Shown here piece by piece: positions 1 to 8,293 of a stretch of 64,000 nt of DNA. Source of the DNA: Tessaracoccus sp. MC1679 (lineage in GTDB: Bacteria > Actinomycetota > Actinomycetes > Propionibacteriales > Propionibacteriaceae). Both the position numbers and the translations under genes were made by a program. Position 1 is the stretch's first letter. Each line of letters starts with the position of its first letter. Where the stretch lies: NCBI RefSeq assembly GCF_014164775.1, contig NZ_JACJGB010000007.1, forward strand, positions 124,001 to 188,000. The letters run 5' to 3'. The notes beneath the pieces were generated by a model, which searched no databases, had not been told where the DNA came from, and worked only from the letters and a program-made list of their open reading frames with translations.

Positions 1-1092
1 GGCCTCCGACGCAGAGGCCCTCAGCCGCAGCGGACAGAGCCACACCGGACGCATGCCGACGGCGCCGTCGAACCAGGCGAGGAACTCGGCAAGCCGATCC
101 ACGGGCACCTCGACGTCCTGGATCACCCGCTCCATCCGCGGGCGGCGGGCCAGGGCGTCGAGCCGGTCGGTGAGGCGGAGGCGCTGGTCAAGCCCGACCA
201 GCCGGTGGTAAACGTCCGAACGGCGCCACCGGCGCGGCCACAGCCGGCGGACCAACGGCCGCTGCAGGCCGAAGGCGGCCGAGCACCAAAACCAGTCGGT
301 GTCCCAGCGCCACAGGTAGTCGTACATGCTCAGCTGGTCCGTCGCCCGGGCGCGGAGGGACAGGTAGTAGGCGTCCTGCCCGGTGTAGTCGCTGAGGGGC
401 CCCGCTGGCCGGTCGGTCCAGGTGGCGAGCGTCAGGTAGTACTCCCCCGGCTCGAACGCCACGCCGTCGATGGCGTCCACCCGGGTGCCGTCGTGGGCGC
501 CAGTGGCGACGATGTCCTCGACGGTGGCCGCCAACTCCGCCGCGACGCTGAAGCGGACGTGGCGGAGGGCGACATAGCCCGGCACCTCCTCCAGTTCAAT
601 GAGCAGGCGGGTGGCGTAGCCGAGCGAGCCGTACGAGTTCGGGAACGCGTCGAAGAGATCCTCGCCGGGACGGGTGGTGACCACCTCGCCGGCGCCGGTG
701 AAGATGTCCATCTCGAGCACCGACTCGTGCGGCAGCCCGCTACGGAAGCTGGTGGATTCGATCCCGAGCCCACTGACCGCGCCTCCGAGGGTGATCGTGC
801 GCAGCTGCGGGACGACGAGCGGGATGAGCCCATGCGCCAGGGTCGCGTCGACCAGATCCTCGTAGGTGCACATTCCCTGGACCTCTGCCGTGCGCGCCAC
901 TGGGTCGACACCCAGCACCCCCGTCAATCCGGAGACGTCGAGCCCCCGCGAGGTGGTGGCGGCCCGGGGCCGGAAGAGGTTCGAGGTGGACTTGGCAAGG
1001 CGCACCGGGGCTCCGGCGGGGATCGCCTCGTGCGACGATCGGAGCCGCCGCATGGCCTGCTCGTGCTCTGCCCGGGCGCGTGACGCTGTCAC
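1..1092 (-). CDS. FAD-binding oxidoreductase (partial, runs off the left edge)
   Basis: Reading the minus strand from a GTG at 1092 gives an uninterrupted frame to the window edge, so the C-terminus is missing. It contains a typical FAD-linked oxidase segment: a CTYEDLVDATLAHGLIPLVV stretch, then LRTITLGGAVSGLGIES, where the glycine-rich loop binds the FAD pyrophosphate, and SFRSGLPHESVLEMDIFTGA. This layout is that of the PCMH/vanillyl-alcohol-oxidase family, closest to actinobacterial proteins annotated as DHCR24-like FAD oxidases. The later region is rich in Trp, Tyr and Arg as in that subgroup. An alternative ATG start lies at 1053. The substrate cannot be told from sequence. The gene stands alone, with a minus-strand DUF309 gene upstream. 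Confidence 0.75.
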   Translation of the reverse strand, partial: MTASRARAEHEQAMRRLRSSHEAIPAGAPVRLAKSTSNLFRPRAATTSRGLDVSGLTGVLGVDPVARTAEVQGMCTYEDLVDATLAHGLIPLVVPQLRTITLGGAVSGLGIESTSFRSGLPHESVLEMDIFTGAGEVVTTRPGEDLFDAFPNSYGSLGYATRLLIELEEVPGYVALRHVRFSVAAELAATVEDIVATGAHDGTRVDAIDGVAFEPGEYYLTLATWTDRPAGPLSDYTGQDAYYLSLRARATDQLSMYDYLWRWDTDWFWCSAAFGLQRPLVRRLWPRRWRRSDVYHRLVGLDQRLRLTDRLDALARRPRMERVIQDVEVPVDRLAEFLAWFDGAVGMRPVWLCPLRLRASASEA

Positions 1093-1164
1093 AGGGCCCA
1101 ACCTAACCCCGATCGGTCCCCAGCTGGTCGCCCACGCTGAAGTGGCGGACCTTCCTCGAGCGGC

Positions 1165-1596
1165 TCAGTCCTCAGTGCTCTCGGCTGCCTGCCGCAAGGC
1201 GCAGGCCACGACCTCGCCGAGGTCCAAGCCGTAGGACGGCCCCCCGCGGGTGCGGTAGGCATCCACCCGGGAGGAACCGCGCTCAAGGAGCCGGGCACCA
1301 CCGACGTTGTTTCCGCGGGCGGTGTGGGTCAGGCCGACGCAGATCTGGGCGAGTCCCTGCCAGAGATCACGCTCTTCGTCCGGGCCGGCCTTCCAGCGGG
1401 CCTCGAGAACCTCGTGTGCAGCGAACGGCCGACCCTCCGCGACCAGGCTCCTGGCCAGCTCCACCGACTCCAACGGAGGCAAGGGCTCCTCGGACACCGG
1501 CTCAACACCCGCGGCCCCATAGGGCAGGGGCCGGCCGAGCGCGTCACGAGGGCGGGCCTGGCGGGGCCGACCGGCGTCGTCGCGGTCGCGGATCAT
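1165..1596 (-). CDS. DUF309 domain-containing protein
   Basis: A 143-residue protein whose middle carries the DUF309 signature: FAAHEVLEARWKAG, then ERDLWQGLAQICVGLTHTARGN and a downstream GGARLLERG helix. The HEVLE motif with the following W and the LWQGL..I..G.TH pattern define this small helical family, common in actinobacteria and cyanobacteria. Its biochemical role is unknown. The first 35 residues are Arg/Pro-rich and may be an over-extended start, because internal starts cannot be excluded. It lies between the FAD oxidase and a small membrane protein, all on the minus strand but with gaps too wide to claim an operon. Confidence 0.75.
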   Translation of the reverse strand: MIRDRDDAGRPRQARPRDALGRPLPYGAAGVEPVSEEPLPPLESVELARSLVAEGRPFAAHEVLEARWKAGPDEERDLWQGLAQICVGLTHTARGNNVGGARLLERGSSRVDAYRTRGGPSYGLDLGEVVACALRQAAESTED

Positions 1597-1712
1597 CGCC
1601 TTGTTCCCCCGGAGCGTCCCGCAGCCATCCCACTTCTCATGGGGACCATGCTACGAGGAGGTCACGACCTCCGTTGCGGGGTCGATGTGCCCTCCGCCAC
1701 GTCCGCGGACGG

Positions 1713-2192
1713 CTAATCGGGTTCTGGCTCCATCAGGAAATCCCACGTCAGGCCGTGGGCGAGCACCACCAGAAGGACCAGCAGCACGCCCCCGACGATC
1801 AGCGGGGTGAACCCGGCGGCTCGCGCCAGTTCGGGCGCCACGCCGAGCACGAGGATGGCCAGGTAGAGCACGATGGCAACCCACCGGAACCGCCGAAACG
1901 TGCCCACCACCGTGGCTGAACGCTCACGGCGGAGCAGCCCGACGGTGGACCACAGGCCCACCAGCGCGCAGCTGCCGAAGCTGATGCGCCACAGCAGCGG
2001 GGTGTCGGGGCTGATCTGCGCGAGGGTGGCCATCAGTCCGGGGAGCAGGAACGAGATGTAGGTGCCGGCGGCGAGGCGGCGACGGTCGGCGTCGGCCCTC
2101 CAGGCAGGGCGGCTCTGGACGACGACCCACCACAGGCCCACCAGGGTGAACGAGGTGCCGGCCAACAACGAGTAGAACGCTGACAGGTCCAT
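1713..2192 (-). CDS. Small multi-pass membrane protein, unknown function
   Basis: About 159 residues starting with MDLSAFYSLLAGTSFTLVGL. The ATG at 2192 is preceded by a GGAGGG ribosome-binding site, so it is preferred over a start 14 codons upstream. Hydrophobic stretches suggest four to five membrane spans: near residues 8-25, 47-65, 70-87, 105-122 and 130-150. A charged loop between them reads RPAWRADADRRR. I do not recognise the family. The tail ends in an acidic MEPEPD. No neighbour suggests a role, since the SDR gene upstream on the same strand is separated by about 100 bp. Confidence 0.6.
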   Translation of the reverse strand: MDLSAFYSLLAGTSFTLVGLWWVVVQSRPAWRADADRRRLAAGTYISFLLPGLMATLAQISPDTPLLWRISFGSCALVGLWSTVGLLRRERSATVVGTFRRFRWVAIVLYLAILVLGVAPELARAAGFTPLIVGGVLLVLLVVLAHGLTWDFLMEPEPD

Positions 2193-2294
2193 GGGCGCGC
2201 CCTCCGGGTAGCAGTTGGTCCCAGTGTGAGCCAACAGGTCGCCTGAGGATGCGGCAAGCGTCGGATCCGCGCGGGGGGATGGCGCACCAGCCGG

Positions 2295-2951
2295 TCAGGC
2301 GAAGTCCGCGGCGAGCACCCTCGCCTCGTCGCGCTCGACGGCCTCCACCACACGCTCCGCGACGACGGCGGGGTCCAGCCCGCGCGGCATGGCCGGCGCC
2401 TGCCCGGCGAGCGGGCGGGTGGCCAGCCCCGTCTCGGTGTGCGGCGGCTGGGCGTCGCACACCAGTACCCCGGACCGTCGGACCTCCCGGCCCAATGCCG
2501 CGAGCCCCGCGGCGACGGCCGCCTTCGACGCGGAGTAGGCGGCCATGCCCGCCACTGGCTGCGACGCCACCACCCCGCTGAGGTGCACCAGGAACCCGCG
2601 GGTCTCGACGAGTGCCGGGATCACGCGACGGGCCAGCCACAGCGGCCCGATCGCGTTGGTGAGGAACAGCTCCTCGATCACCTCGTCGTCGGTGTCAGCC
2701 AGCGGACCGAACGTGACGACTCCCGCGGCGATCACCACACCGTCGAGGCGGCCGTGGCGGTCGCGGGCGTAGGCGACGAGGGCGTCACCCGAGCCGGCGT
2801 CCTGCAGATCCACGCGCACGTCGACGTCGCCGCGGCGGCCCGCCCGGACGACGGTGGCGCCACGCGAGGCGAGCACCCGGGCGATCTCAGCGCCGAGGAC
2901 GCCCGTGGAGCCGACGACCGCGACGACACGGCCGTTCAGGGATCGGGCCAT
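2295..2951 (-). CDS. Short-chain dehydrogenase/reductase (SDR)
   Basis: A 218-residue classical SDR. The Rossmann motif VVGSTGVLGAEIARVL (GxxGxxG type) lies at residues 12-27. The NNAG-equivalent is IAAGV, the catalytic serine is in LVHLSGVVAS, and the active-site YxxxK is in AAYSASKAAVAAG. The ATG at 2951 has a good AAGGAGT site a few bases upstream. The protein is shorter than the usual 240-260 residues because the C-terminal substrate loop is trimmed, ending in VLAADFA. The cofactor is probably NADP(H), as arginines follow the second strand (RAGRRG). The substrate is unknown. Confidence 0.85.
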   Translation of the reverse strand: MARSLNGRVVAVVGSTGVLGAEIARVLASRGATVVRAGRRGDVDVRVDLQDAGSGDALVAYARDRHGRLDGVVIAAGVVTFGPLADTDDEVIEELFLTNAIGPLWLARRVIPALVETRGFLVHLSGVVASQPVAGMAAYSASKAAVAAGLAALGREVRRSGVLVCDAQPPHTETGLATRPLAGQAPAMPRGLDPAVVAERVVEAVERDEARVLAADFA

Positions 2952-3313
2952 GAGCACTCCTTGGGGGTCGCGACGAGGTATGCCGATTGAACCACGACCC
3001 CGCCCGCCGCGGACCCTGCGCGGCGGGGTGTGCGTTTGAGCAAATGGCAAGGGTCGCGGACACCTCCCCGCGGGAGCTGAGCGCGCACCACTTCGCGACC
3101 CGTGCCATTTGCTCAACTCCCGTCCCCGTCCCGGGGGGCAGGGGGCGACGGGGTCGGGCCGCGGGCGCTCAGAGTGTAAGGATCCTGGACGGTCTGTCGT
3201 CCGGAATCCGACACCCACCGGGCCCTCACCCCATGACGCGTGAACCCTCGCCGTTCGACCCCTTCCCAGCCGGGCCGAACCGGGCAATAATCGCGGCAAC
3301 AAGGGGGTACGCC
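2952..3313. other. Gene-free divergent intergenic region
   Basis: A 362-bp stretch between the leftward SDR gene and the rightward HNH-ATPase gene. I see no convincing coding frame with a ribosome-binding site. Its main feature is a long inverted repeat (3036-3116). An upstream in-frame extension of the HNH-ATPase reading frame crosses this region, but its composition is not protein-like and the spaced AAGGGGG before the ATG at 3314 argues for the shorter start. Confidence 0.6.
3036..3116. repeat. 23-bp inverted repeat upstream of the HNH-ATPase operon
   Basis: The arms are 3036-3058 and 3094-3116. The core of the first arm is TTGAGCAAATGGCA followed by GGGTCGCG, and the second arm is its reverse complement with a single mismatch. 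The 35-nt loop holds a smaller GC-rich hairpin. Because it lies between two divergently transcribed genes, it is not a simple terminator. It may be an operator, a structured leader or a non-coding RNA. Confidence 0.75.
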
Positions 3314-5434
3314 ATGTGGCATCGACGACCCACCGAGCCGGCGGTCCTGGCCGAGGCCAAGGACCGGCTCACGGAGGAAACCGCGCACGCCTGGCGGCAG
3401 AAGAGGTCCCGCGGACCCGAGCCGGACCCGCTCCTCCACGACCCGGAGATCCTGAATTCGTTGCTCGGCATGACGAACGGCACCTGCGCCTACTGCGAGC
3501 GCGGCCTGGAGATGCAAGGCTCCGACGCCGCCGTCGTCACGCATCACCGCCCAACCTGGGGGGCCGTCGGCACCGACGGCGACGTCTCACTCCAGGCCTA
3601 CTGGTGGCTGACCTACGAGTGGGACAACCTCTACCCCGCCTGCGCGGACTGCGTCCGCTCCCGCGGCACGCGGTTCCCAGTCGCGGGGCCGCGCGCCACC
3701 GGCCGCGACGGCCTCCCCGCCGAGCAGCCCCTCCTCCTCGACCCCCTCGTCGACGACCCCGACGAGCACCTCCGCTACCAGGCCGACGGCACCATCAGCG
3801 CCCTCACCGACCGCGGCCGGGTCACCTGCGACATCCTCGCCCTCAACCGCGACTTTCTCGTCAAGGCCCGTCTCGCCGCCGTCGACGACCTGGATGGCGG
3901 GGAGCAAGTCGTCTGGTCAGGGGGTGATGAGAAAAGCGAGGCACGCCTAGTCGTCCTTGCGACCGCCTCCTCCGACAACGCCTTCCCCACCCTGCGCAGG
4001 CAACTGTCCGGCGGGCCACCGCGGTGGGAACTGGTGGATCACCTCACTGTGGGGAGCCCTCCCCCGCTCCCCACCGCGCAGCTTCGACCCTCGGGCCCCG
4101 ACCTCCCGCCCATGTCCGGCGCGGAGCCCGGAGCCCCCGCCTACGACCTCACCTCGAACATGGTGGGCGCCCAGCGCGGCAACTACTTCCAGGCCACCCA
4201 GTGGATCGAGCGCGTGGTCATCCGCAACTTCCGCCCCATCCGCGAGCTTGAGATCGACCTCGCGAAATCCACCAGCGAGCGCGGCCCCTGGACGGTCCTC
4301 CTCGGCGAGAACGGCTGCGGCAAGAGCTCAGTCCTGCACGCCATCGCGCTCACCATGATGGGCGGCGAGCAGCGCCGGGCACTCGGCATCGACGCCCGTA
4401 AGTTCCTCCGCGACGGCGCCCGCAAGGGCCTCGTCGAGGTCTACCTCTCCGGGCGGCAGGAACCTCTCCGGCTCGAGTGGGCCAAGGGCGAGCACGAGTT
4501 CTCCGGCCCGGAGCCGGTGGCCGCGCTGATGCTCGGCTACGGCGCCACCCGCCTGCTGCCACGCACCCCGTCGCCGCAGGACGACAACAGGGTGGTGCGC
4601 GTCGACAATCTCTTCGACCCCGTCGCCCCCCTCACCGACCCCACCTCCTGGCTGCTCTCCCTCGACGACGACACCTTCGACGACGTGGCCCGCGGCATCC
4701 ATGAGATGCTCGCCCTGGACCAGGACGCCGAGCTTCTCCGCGACGACGACCAGGTGCTCCTCAAGCAGGGCCGCACCCGCTCCGACATCGTCACGCTGAG
4801 CGACGGCTACCAGTCGATGGTGGTGATGGCCTGCGACATCCTGCGCTCCACCATGCGGCTGTGGACGCAGTCGGCGCTGGCGGAGGGGATCGTGCTGATC
4901 GACGAGATCGGCGCCCACCTGCACCCGCGCTGGCGGTTGCGGATCGTCACCGCCATGCGCAACCTGATGCCGCGCATCCAGTTCATCGTCACCACCCACG
5001 ACCCGCTGTGCCTGCGCGGGATCGTCGACGGCGAGGTGGTCGTGATGCGCCGCAACAGCGAGGGCGACGTCGTGTCGCTGTCGGACCTGCCTCCGGTGAC
5101 CGGGATGCGCATCGACCAGTTGCTCACCTCCGAGCACTTCGGCCTGGGCTCCACCGACGACCCGGAGGTCACCGAGCTGTGGGAGAACTACTACCGCCTC
5201 ATGGGGCTCAAGAAGCCCAGCAAGGAGCAGACCGACCGCCTGGAGCGGGTCCGCGCCCGCCTCGACGAGCTGGAGCAGTTCGGCACCACCGAGCGCGAGC
5301 GGCTACTGCTCACCTCGGCCGCCGACTACATCGCGCAGCGCCGCGAGACCGGCGACGCCGTCGCCCCCAGCAGCAAGGAGATGACCGCCAAGCTGTCCGA
5401 GCTGTGGGGCAAGTACCTGCCGGGGAGCTCGTGA
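3314..5434 (+). CDS. HNH nuclease-ABC/OLD-like ATPase fusion, candidate defence protein
   Basis: A 706-residue fusion. The N-terminal HNH module has CAYC at C58/C61, HH at 77-78 with following RPTW, YEWDNLYPAC and a second zinc knuckle C110/C113. After a linker, the C-terminal half begins IERVVIRNFRPIRELEIDL, typical of RecF/OLD-type ATPases. It has Walker A GENGCGKSS (331-339), a DGYQSM signature-like motif, Walker B IVLIDEIGAHLHP (D530/E531) and the H-loop TTHD (H562). In Septu defence the ATPase PtuA and HNH nuclease PtuB are separate proteins, whereas here they are joined. The start at 3314 follows AAGGGGGT. The stop overlaps the next gene by one base, so translation is probably coupled. 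The defence role is inferred from domain content only. Confidence 0.85.
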   Translation: MWHRRPTEPAVLAEAKDRLTEETAHAWRQKRSRGPEPDPLLHDPEILNSLLGMTNGTCAYCERGLEMQGSDAAVVTHHRPTWGAVGTDGDVSLQAYWWLTYEWDNLYPACADCVRSRGTRFPVAGPRATGRDGLPAEQPLLLDPLVDDPDEHLRYQADGTISALTDRGRVTCDILALNRDFLVKARLAAVDDLDGGEQVVWSGGDEKSEARLVVLATASSDNAFPTLRRQLSGGPPRWELVDHLTVGSPPPLPTAQLRPSGPDLPPMSGAEPGAPAYDLTSNMVGAQRGNYFQATQWIERVVIRNFRPIRELEIDLAKSTSERGPWTVLLGENGCGKSSVLHAIALTMMGGEQRRALGIDARKFLRDGARKGLVEVYLSGRQEPLRLEWAKGEHEFSGPEPVAALMLGYGATRLLPRTPSPQDDNRVVRVDNLFDPVAPLTDPTSWLLSLDDDTFDDVARGIHEMLALDQDAELLRDDDQVLLKQGRTRSDIVTLSDGYQSMVVMACDILRSTMRLWTQSALAEGIVLIDEIGAHLHPRWRLRIVTAMRNLMPRIQFIVTTHDPLCLRGIVDGEVVVMRRNSEGDVVSLSDLPPVTGMRIDQLLTSEHFGLGSTDDPEVTELWENYYRLMGLKKPSKEQTDRLERVRARLDELEQFGTTERERLLLTSAADYIAQRRETGDAVAPSSKEMTAKLSELWGKYLPGSS

Positions 5435-6282
5435 TGCGACGGGTGCCGCGGCCCAAGGAACCGCCCAGCCTGGCGGGCGAGAAGACGCTGAAGGAGCGTC
5501 AGGCGGCCCTGGACTTCTATGCCGCGTGGGACGGCGCGGCCAAGTACGACGGCTACAAGGCCTACAAGAACCCCGACATCCGCACCGCGCTGGAGGAGGC
5601 GTTCGGCGGCAAGTGCGCCTACTGCGAGACCTTCTACGCCGCCACCCAGCCCGTTGCCATCGAGCATTACCGCCCCAAGGGCGAGGTGACCATCGACGGG
5701 AAGCGCGTGCCGCCGGGCTACTACTGGCTGGCCAGCGAATGGACCAACCTCCTGCCGTCGTGCACCGACTGCAACAGCCCCCGCAGGCAGGACCTCCCCA
5801 ACGAGGAGGAGGCTAAGACCGCGGGCAAGGCCAACGCGTTCCCGCTCGCCCCCGGATCGCCCCGCGGCACCTCCCCGGGCGGGGAGAAGGGCGAGAAGAG
5901 ACTCCTGCTGCACCCCTACCTCGACTTCCCGGAGAAGCACCTCGAGTTCGTGTGGGGCACCGGCACCGTCGACGACGGATGGGTGAAGCCCAAGCGCGGC
6001 AGCGCCAAGGGGGCCACCACCATCACGGTCTGCGCCCTCCAGCGTCGGGGCCTCCGCGCCGCGCGGCGGGACCGCCTGCTGGACCTCATCGCCCACCTGG
6101 AGTCGGTCGTCGAGGCGCAGAACAACGTCGTCCGGCACCCGGACGACCCGGACCTGCTGACCCAACTGGAGCGACGGCTGGGCGAGGTCAGCCGCTTCGT
6201 CGCCGACCACGCCCCCTACAGCGCCATGTGCCGCCAGGTGGTGGCGAGATACCACGCGAAACTCTTCGGACCCCAGGAGTGA
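5434..6282 (+). CDS. HNH-domain protein, PtuB-like
   Basis: A 282-residue protein with an HNH-type zinc-binding fold: CAYC at C61/C64, the EHYRPKGEV motif with H78, the YYWLASEWTNLLPSC segment and the second knuckle at C110/C113. The order and spacing are almost identical to the HNH module of the preceding fusion protein, so the two domains look paralogous. The EHYRPK element is the form seen in PtuB-like and retron-associated HNH proteins. The C-terminal third is helical and charged with no domain I recognise. It overlaps the upstream stop by one base and is separated from the patatin gene by two bases. The likely role is as nuclease subunit acting with the ATPase fusion. Confidence 0.85.
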   Translation: MRRVPRPKEPPSLAGEKTLKERQAALDFYAAWDGAAKYDGYKAYKNPDIRTALEEAFGGKCAYCETFYAATQPVAIEHYRPKGEVTIDGKRVPPGYYWLASEWTNLLPSCTDCNSPRRQDLPNEEEAKTAGKANAFPLAPGSPRGTSPGGEKGEKRLLLHPYLDFPEKHLEFVWGTGTVDDGWVKPKRGSAKGATTITVCALQRRGLRAARRDRLLDLIAHLESVVEAQNNVVRHPDDPDLLTQLERRLGEVSRFVADHAPYSAMCRQVVARYHAKLFGPQE

Positions 6283-6284
6283 CC

Positions 6285-8168
6285 ATGACCACAGCAGCAT
6301 CCACCAGCCCCTACGCCTCGCCGTCGCTGCACTGCGACATCGTCATGAAGGGCGGCATCACCAGCGGCGTGATCTATCCCCGCGCGGTCTCGGAGCTGGC
6401 GAAGACCTACACGCTGAGCTCCGTCGGGGGCGCCTCCGCCGGGGCCATCGCGGCGGCTGCCGCTGCGGCAGCCGAGCTGGGCCGTCACTCCGGCGGATTC
6501 GAGGGGCTCGACGAGATGCCCGACGAGCTGGCCGCCCTCGCACCGGACGGCCAGTCGAAGCTGGCGTCGTTCTTCCAGCCGACGAGGACCGCGGCCCCGC
6601 TGTTCCGCCTGATGTTCTCGGTGGCCGGGAAGGAGAGCGGGAAGATCGGCGCCCTAGTGGGCGGCCTGCTGCGCAGCTTCTGGAAGGAGGCGCTCGCGGG
6701 GGCGCTGGTCGGGCTTGTCCTGATCGTGGTGAGCGCGCTCGGCGAGGGGATCGCGTCCGTGGCGGGCGTCGTCGGGGGTCTGCTGCTGCTGGTGCTCGGG
6801 GCGGCTGTCGGGGTCCTGATGGGCGCGCTGCGAACGTTCGGCCGCGTCGTCGAGGACGGCTTCGGCATGTGCACCGGCATGGAGGGCTACGGCGCCGGCG
6901 GCGCCAAGCCGCTCACCCCCTGGCTCTACGAGAAGATCCAGACGCTGGCCGGGCGGGCCCCCGGGGCCCCGCCCCTGACGTTCGGCGACCTCCGCAGCGC
7001 CGGCGTGACGCTGCGGGTGATGACCACCAACCTCACCCGCCACCAGCCGATGGCGATGCCGTGGAGCACCCGAGAGTTCTACTTCGACCCCGACGAGATG
7101 CGCGGCCTCTTCCCCGCCGACGTCGTCGACTGGATGGTGGCCCACCCGCCGCCCGGCGACGGCGGGGCTCCCACCCAGTCGCGCAGCGACCAGGGGCGCA
7201 TGCTCCATCCCTGGCCGGCCGGCGACGACCTTCCGGTGATCGTCGCCACGCGGATGTCGCTCAGTTTCCCGGTCCTCATCTCCGCGGTCCGGCTGTATGC
7301 CGTGGACTACACCCGGCCCGAGAACCAGGGCCCGGAGGGTGCGGTCGGCCAGGCGTCGGCCACCGGAGGGCCGAGCTTCTCCAGCGTGTGGTTCACCGAC
7401 GGCGGACTCTGCGCCAACCTGCCGGTGCACTTCTTCGACTCCCCGCTGCCCAAGCACCCCACGTTCGCGTTCAACCTCGGGCCGTTCCCGCCCGGGCGGG
7501 CGAAGTCCCAGGACCAGTCCGAGAACAGCTACCTGCCCACCACCAACCAGGCGGGCCTCCAGCGCCCGTGGTTCCCCCTGCCGACGAAGGGGCTCGGCGC
7601 CTGGGCGTCGTTCGGGCTGCTCATGGTGCACACCGCCCGCGAGTGGGTCGACGGCGCCCAGATGGTGATGCCCGGATACCGCGACCGGATCGTCACCGTG
7701 CACCACGACCATGCCGAGGGCGGCATGAACCTGTCCATGCCACCCAAGGTGGTCACGGACCTCGCCGAACGCGGGAGGCTGGGGGCGGTCAAACTCGTCG
7801 ACGCGTTCGCCGGGCCTCAGCCGGGCATCGTACCCACGTGGGGCTGGAACAACCACCGCTGGCTCCGGTTCCGCACCGCGACCTCCGGTCTCGCCGGATG
7901 GCTGCAGGGCTTCCGCGCCAGCTATGTGGACACGACCTCCGGCGGCATCCCCTACCCTGACCTGGCCGGCCCCGGCGCCGACGCTCCACTTCCCTCGTAC
8001 CCGCTCTCCGGAGCCAAGCGCGAAGCGTTGAACGAGCGCGCAGATGGGCTGATCGGCCTGGCCGGATCCTGGGGCGGAGGAACAATCCCCCCGGCCCCCA
8101 AGCCCGCCCCGCGCCTGCGTCTGGTGCCCGACGACGGCACGGCCGCCGGCCTCGACCTCCAGGACTGA
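6285..8168 (+). CDS. Patatin-like phospholipase with internal membrane hairpin
   Basis: A 627-residue protein. The N-terminus carries the patatin nucleophile elbow GGASAGAIAA (Ser51) preceded by an oxyanion-type MKGGITSGVIYPRAV. The catalytic Asp of the Ser-Asp dyad is in WFTDGGLCANLPV (Asp372). Between them, at about residues 135-185, two long hydrophobic helices (from ALVGLVLIVVSALGEG through GGLLLLVLGAAVGVLMGAL) look like a membrane hairpin inserted in the hydrolase fold. Patatin-like lipases are known effectors of CBASS (CapV) and other abortive defences, where they degrade membrane phospholipids. Here the gene starts two bases after the HNH gene, so it should be the third member of the same operon. 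A housekeeping lipase role cannot be excluded. Confidence 0.85.
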   Translation: MTTAASTSPYASPSLHCDIVMKGGITSGVIYPRAVSELAKTYTLSSVGGASAGAIAAAAAAAAELGRHSGGFEGLDEMPDELAALAPDGQSKLASFFQPTRTAAPLFRLMFSVAGKESGKIGALVGGLLRSFWKEALAGALVGLVLIVVSALGEGIASVAGVVGGLLLLVLGAAVGVLMGALRTFGRVVEDGFGMCTGMEGYGAGGAKPLTPWLYEKIQTLAGRAPGAPPLTFGDLRSAGVTLRVMTTNLTRHQPMAMPWSTREFYFDPDEMRGLFPADVVDWMVAHPPPGDGGAPTQSRSDQGRMLHPWPAGDDLPVIVATRMSLSFPVLISAVRLYAVDYTRPENQGPEGAVGQASATGGPSFSSVWFTDGGLCANLPVHFFDSPLPKHPTFAFNLGPFPPGRAKSQDQSENSYLPTTNQAGLQRPWFPLPTKGLGAWASFGLLMVHTAREWVDGAQMVMPGYRDRIVTVHHDHAEGGMNLSMPPKVVTDLAERGRLGAVKLVDAFAGPQPGIVPTWGWNNHRWLRFRTATSGLAGWLQGFRASYVDTTSGGIPYPDLAGPGADAPLPSYPLSGAKREALNERADGLIGLAGSWGGGTIPPAPKPAPRLRLVPDDGTAAGLDLQD

Positions 8169-8194
8169 CCGGCGCCCGCCCTGCCCACGGTTGA

Positions 8195-8253
8195 TGTTCC
8201 TCCAGATCGGGTCTCGAGGCCCCTGGGCTCCCGGGCATCGTTCTGGAGGAACA
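8195..8253. repeat. Inverted repeat after the patatin gene
   Basis: Perfect 12-bp arms, TGTTCCTCCAGA at 8195-8206 and its reverse complement at 8242-8253, enclose a 35-nt GC-rich loop that can itself fold. It sits 26 bp after the patatin stop and 40 bp before the next start, so it could end the three-gene operon. There is no T-run, so an intrinsic terminator is not proven. Confidence 0.55.
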
Positions 8254-8293
8254 GGAGCCGCGGAGCCCTTCCGCCACATGGAACGATAGGACC

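Noticed and set aside
2987..3313. Upstream in-frame extension of the HNH-ATPase by about 109 codons
   Set aside because: It runs through the long inverted repeat, has non-protein-like composition, and the ATG at 3314 has a spaced purine-rich site.
2987..8168. Retron system (Ec78-like, which also uses PtuA/PtuB proteins)
   Set aside because: No reverse transcriptase gene is found on either strand nearby; the upstream hairpin alone does not make an msr/msd.
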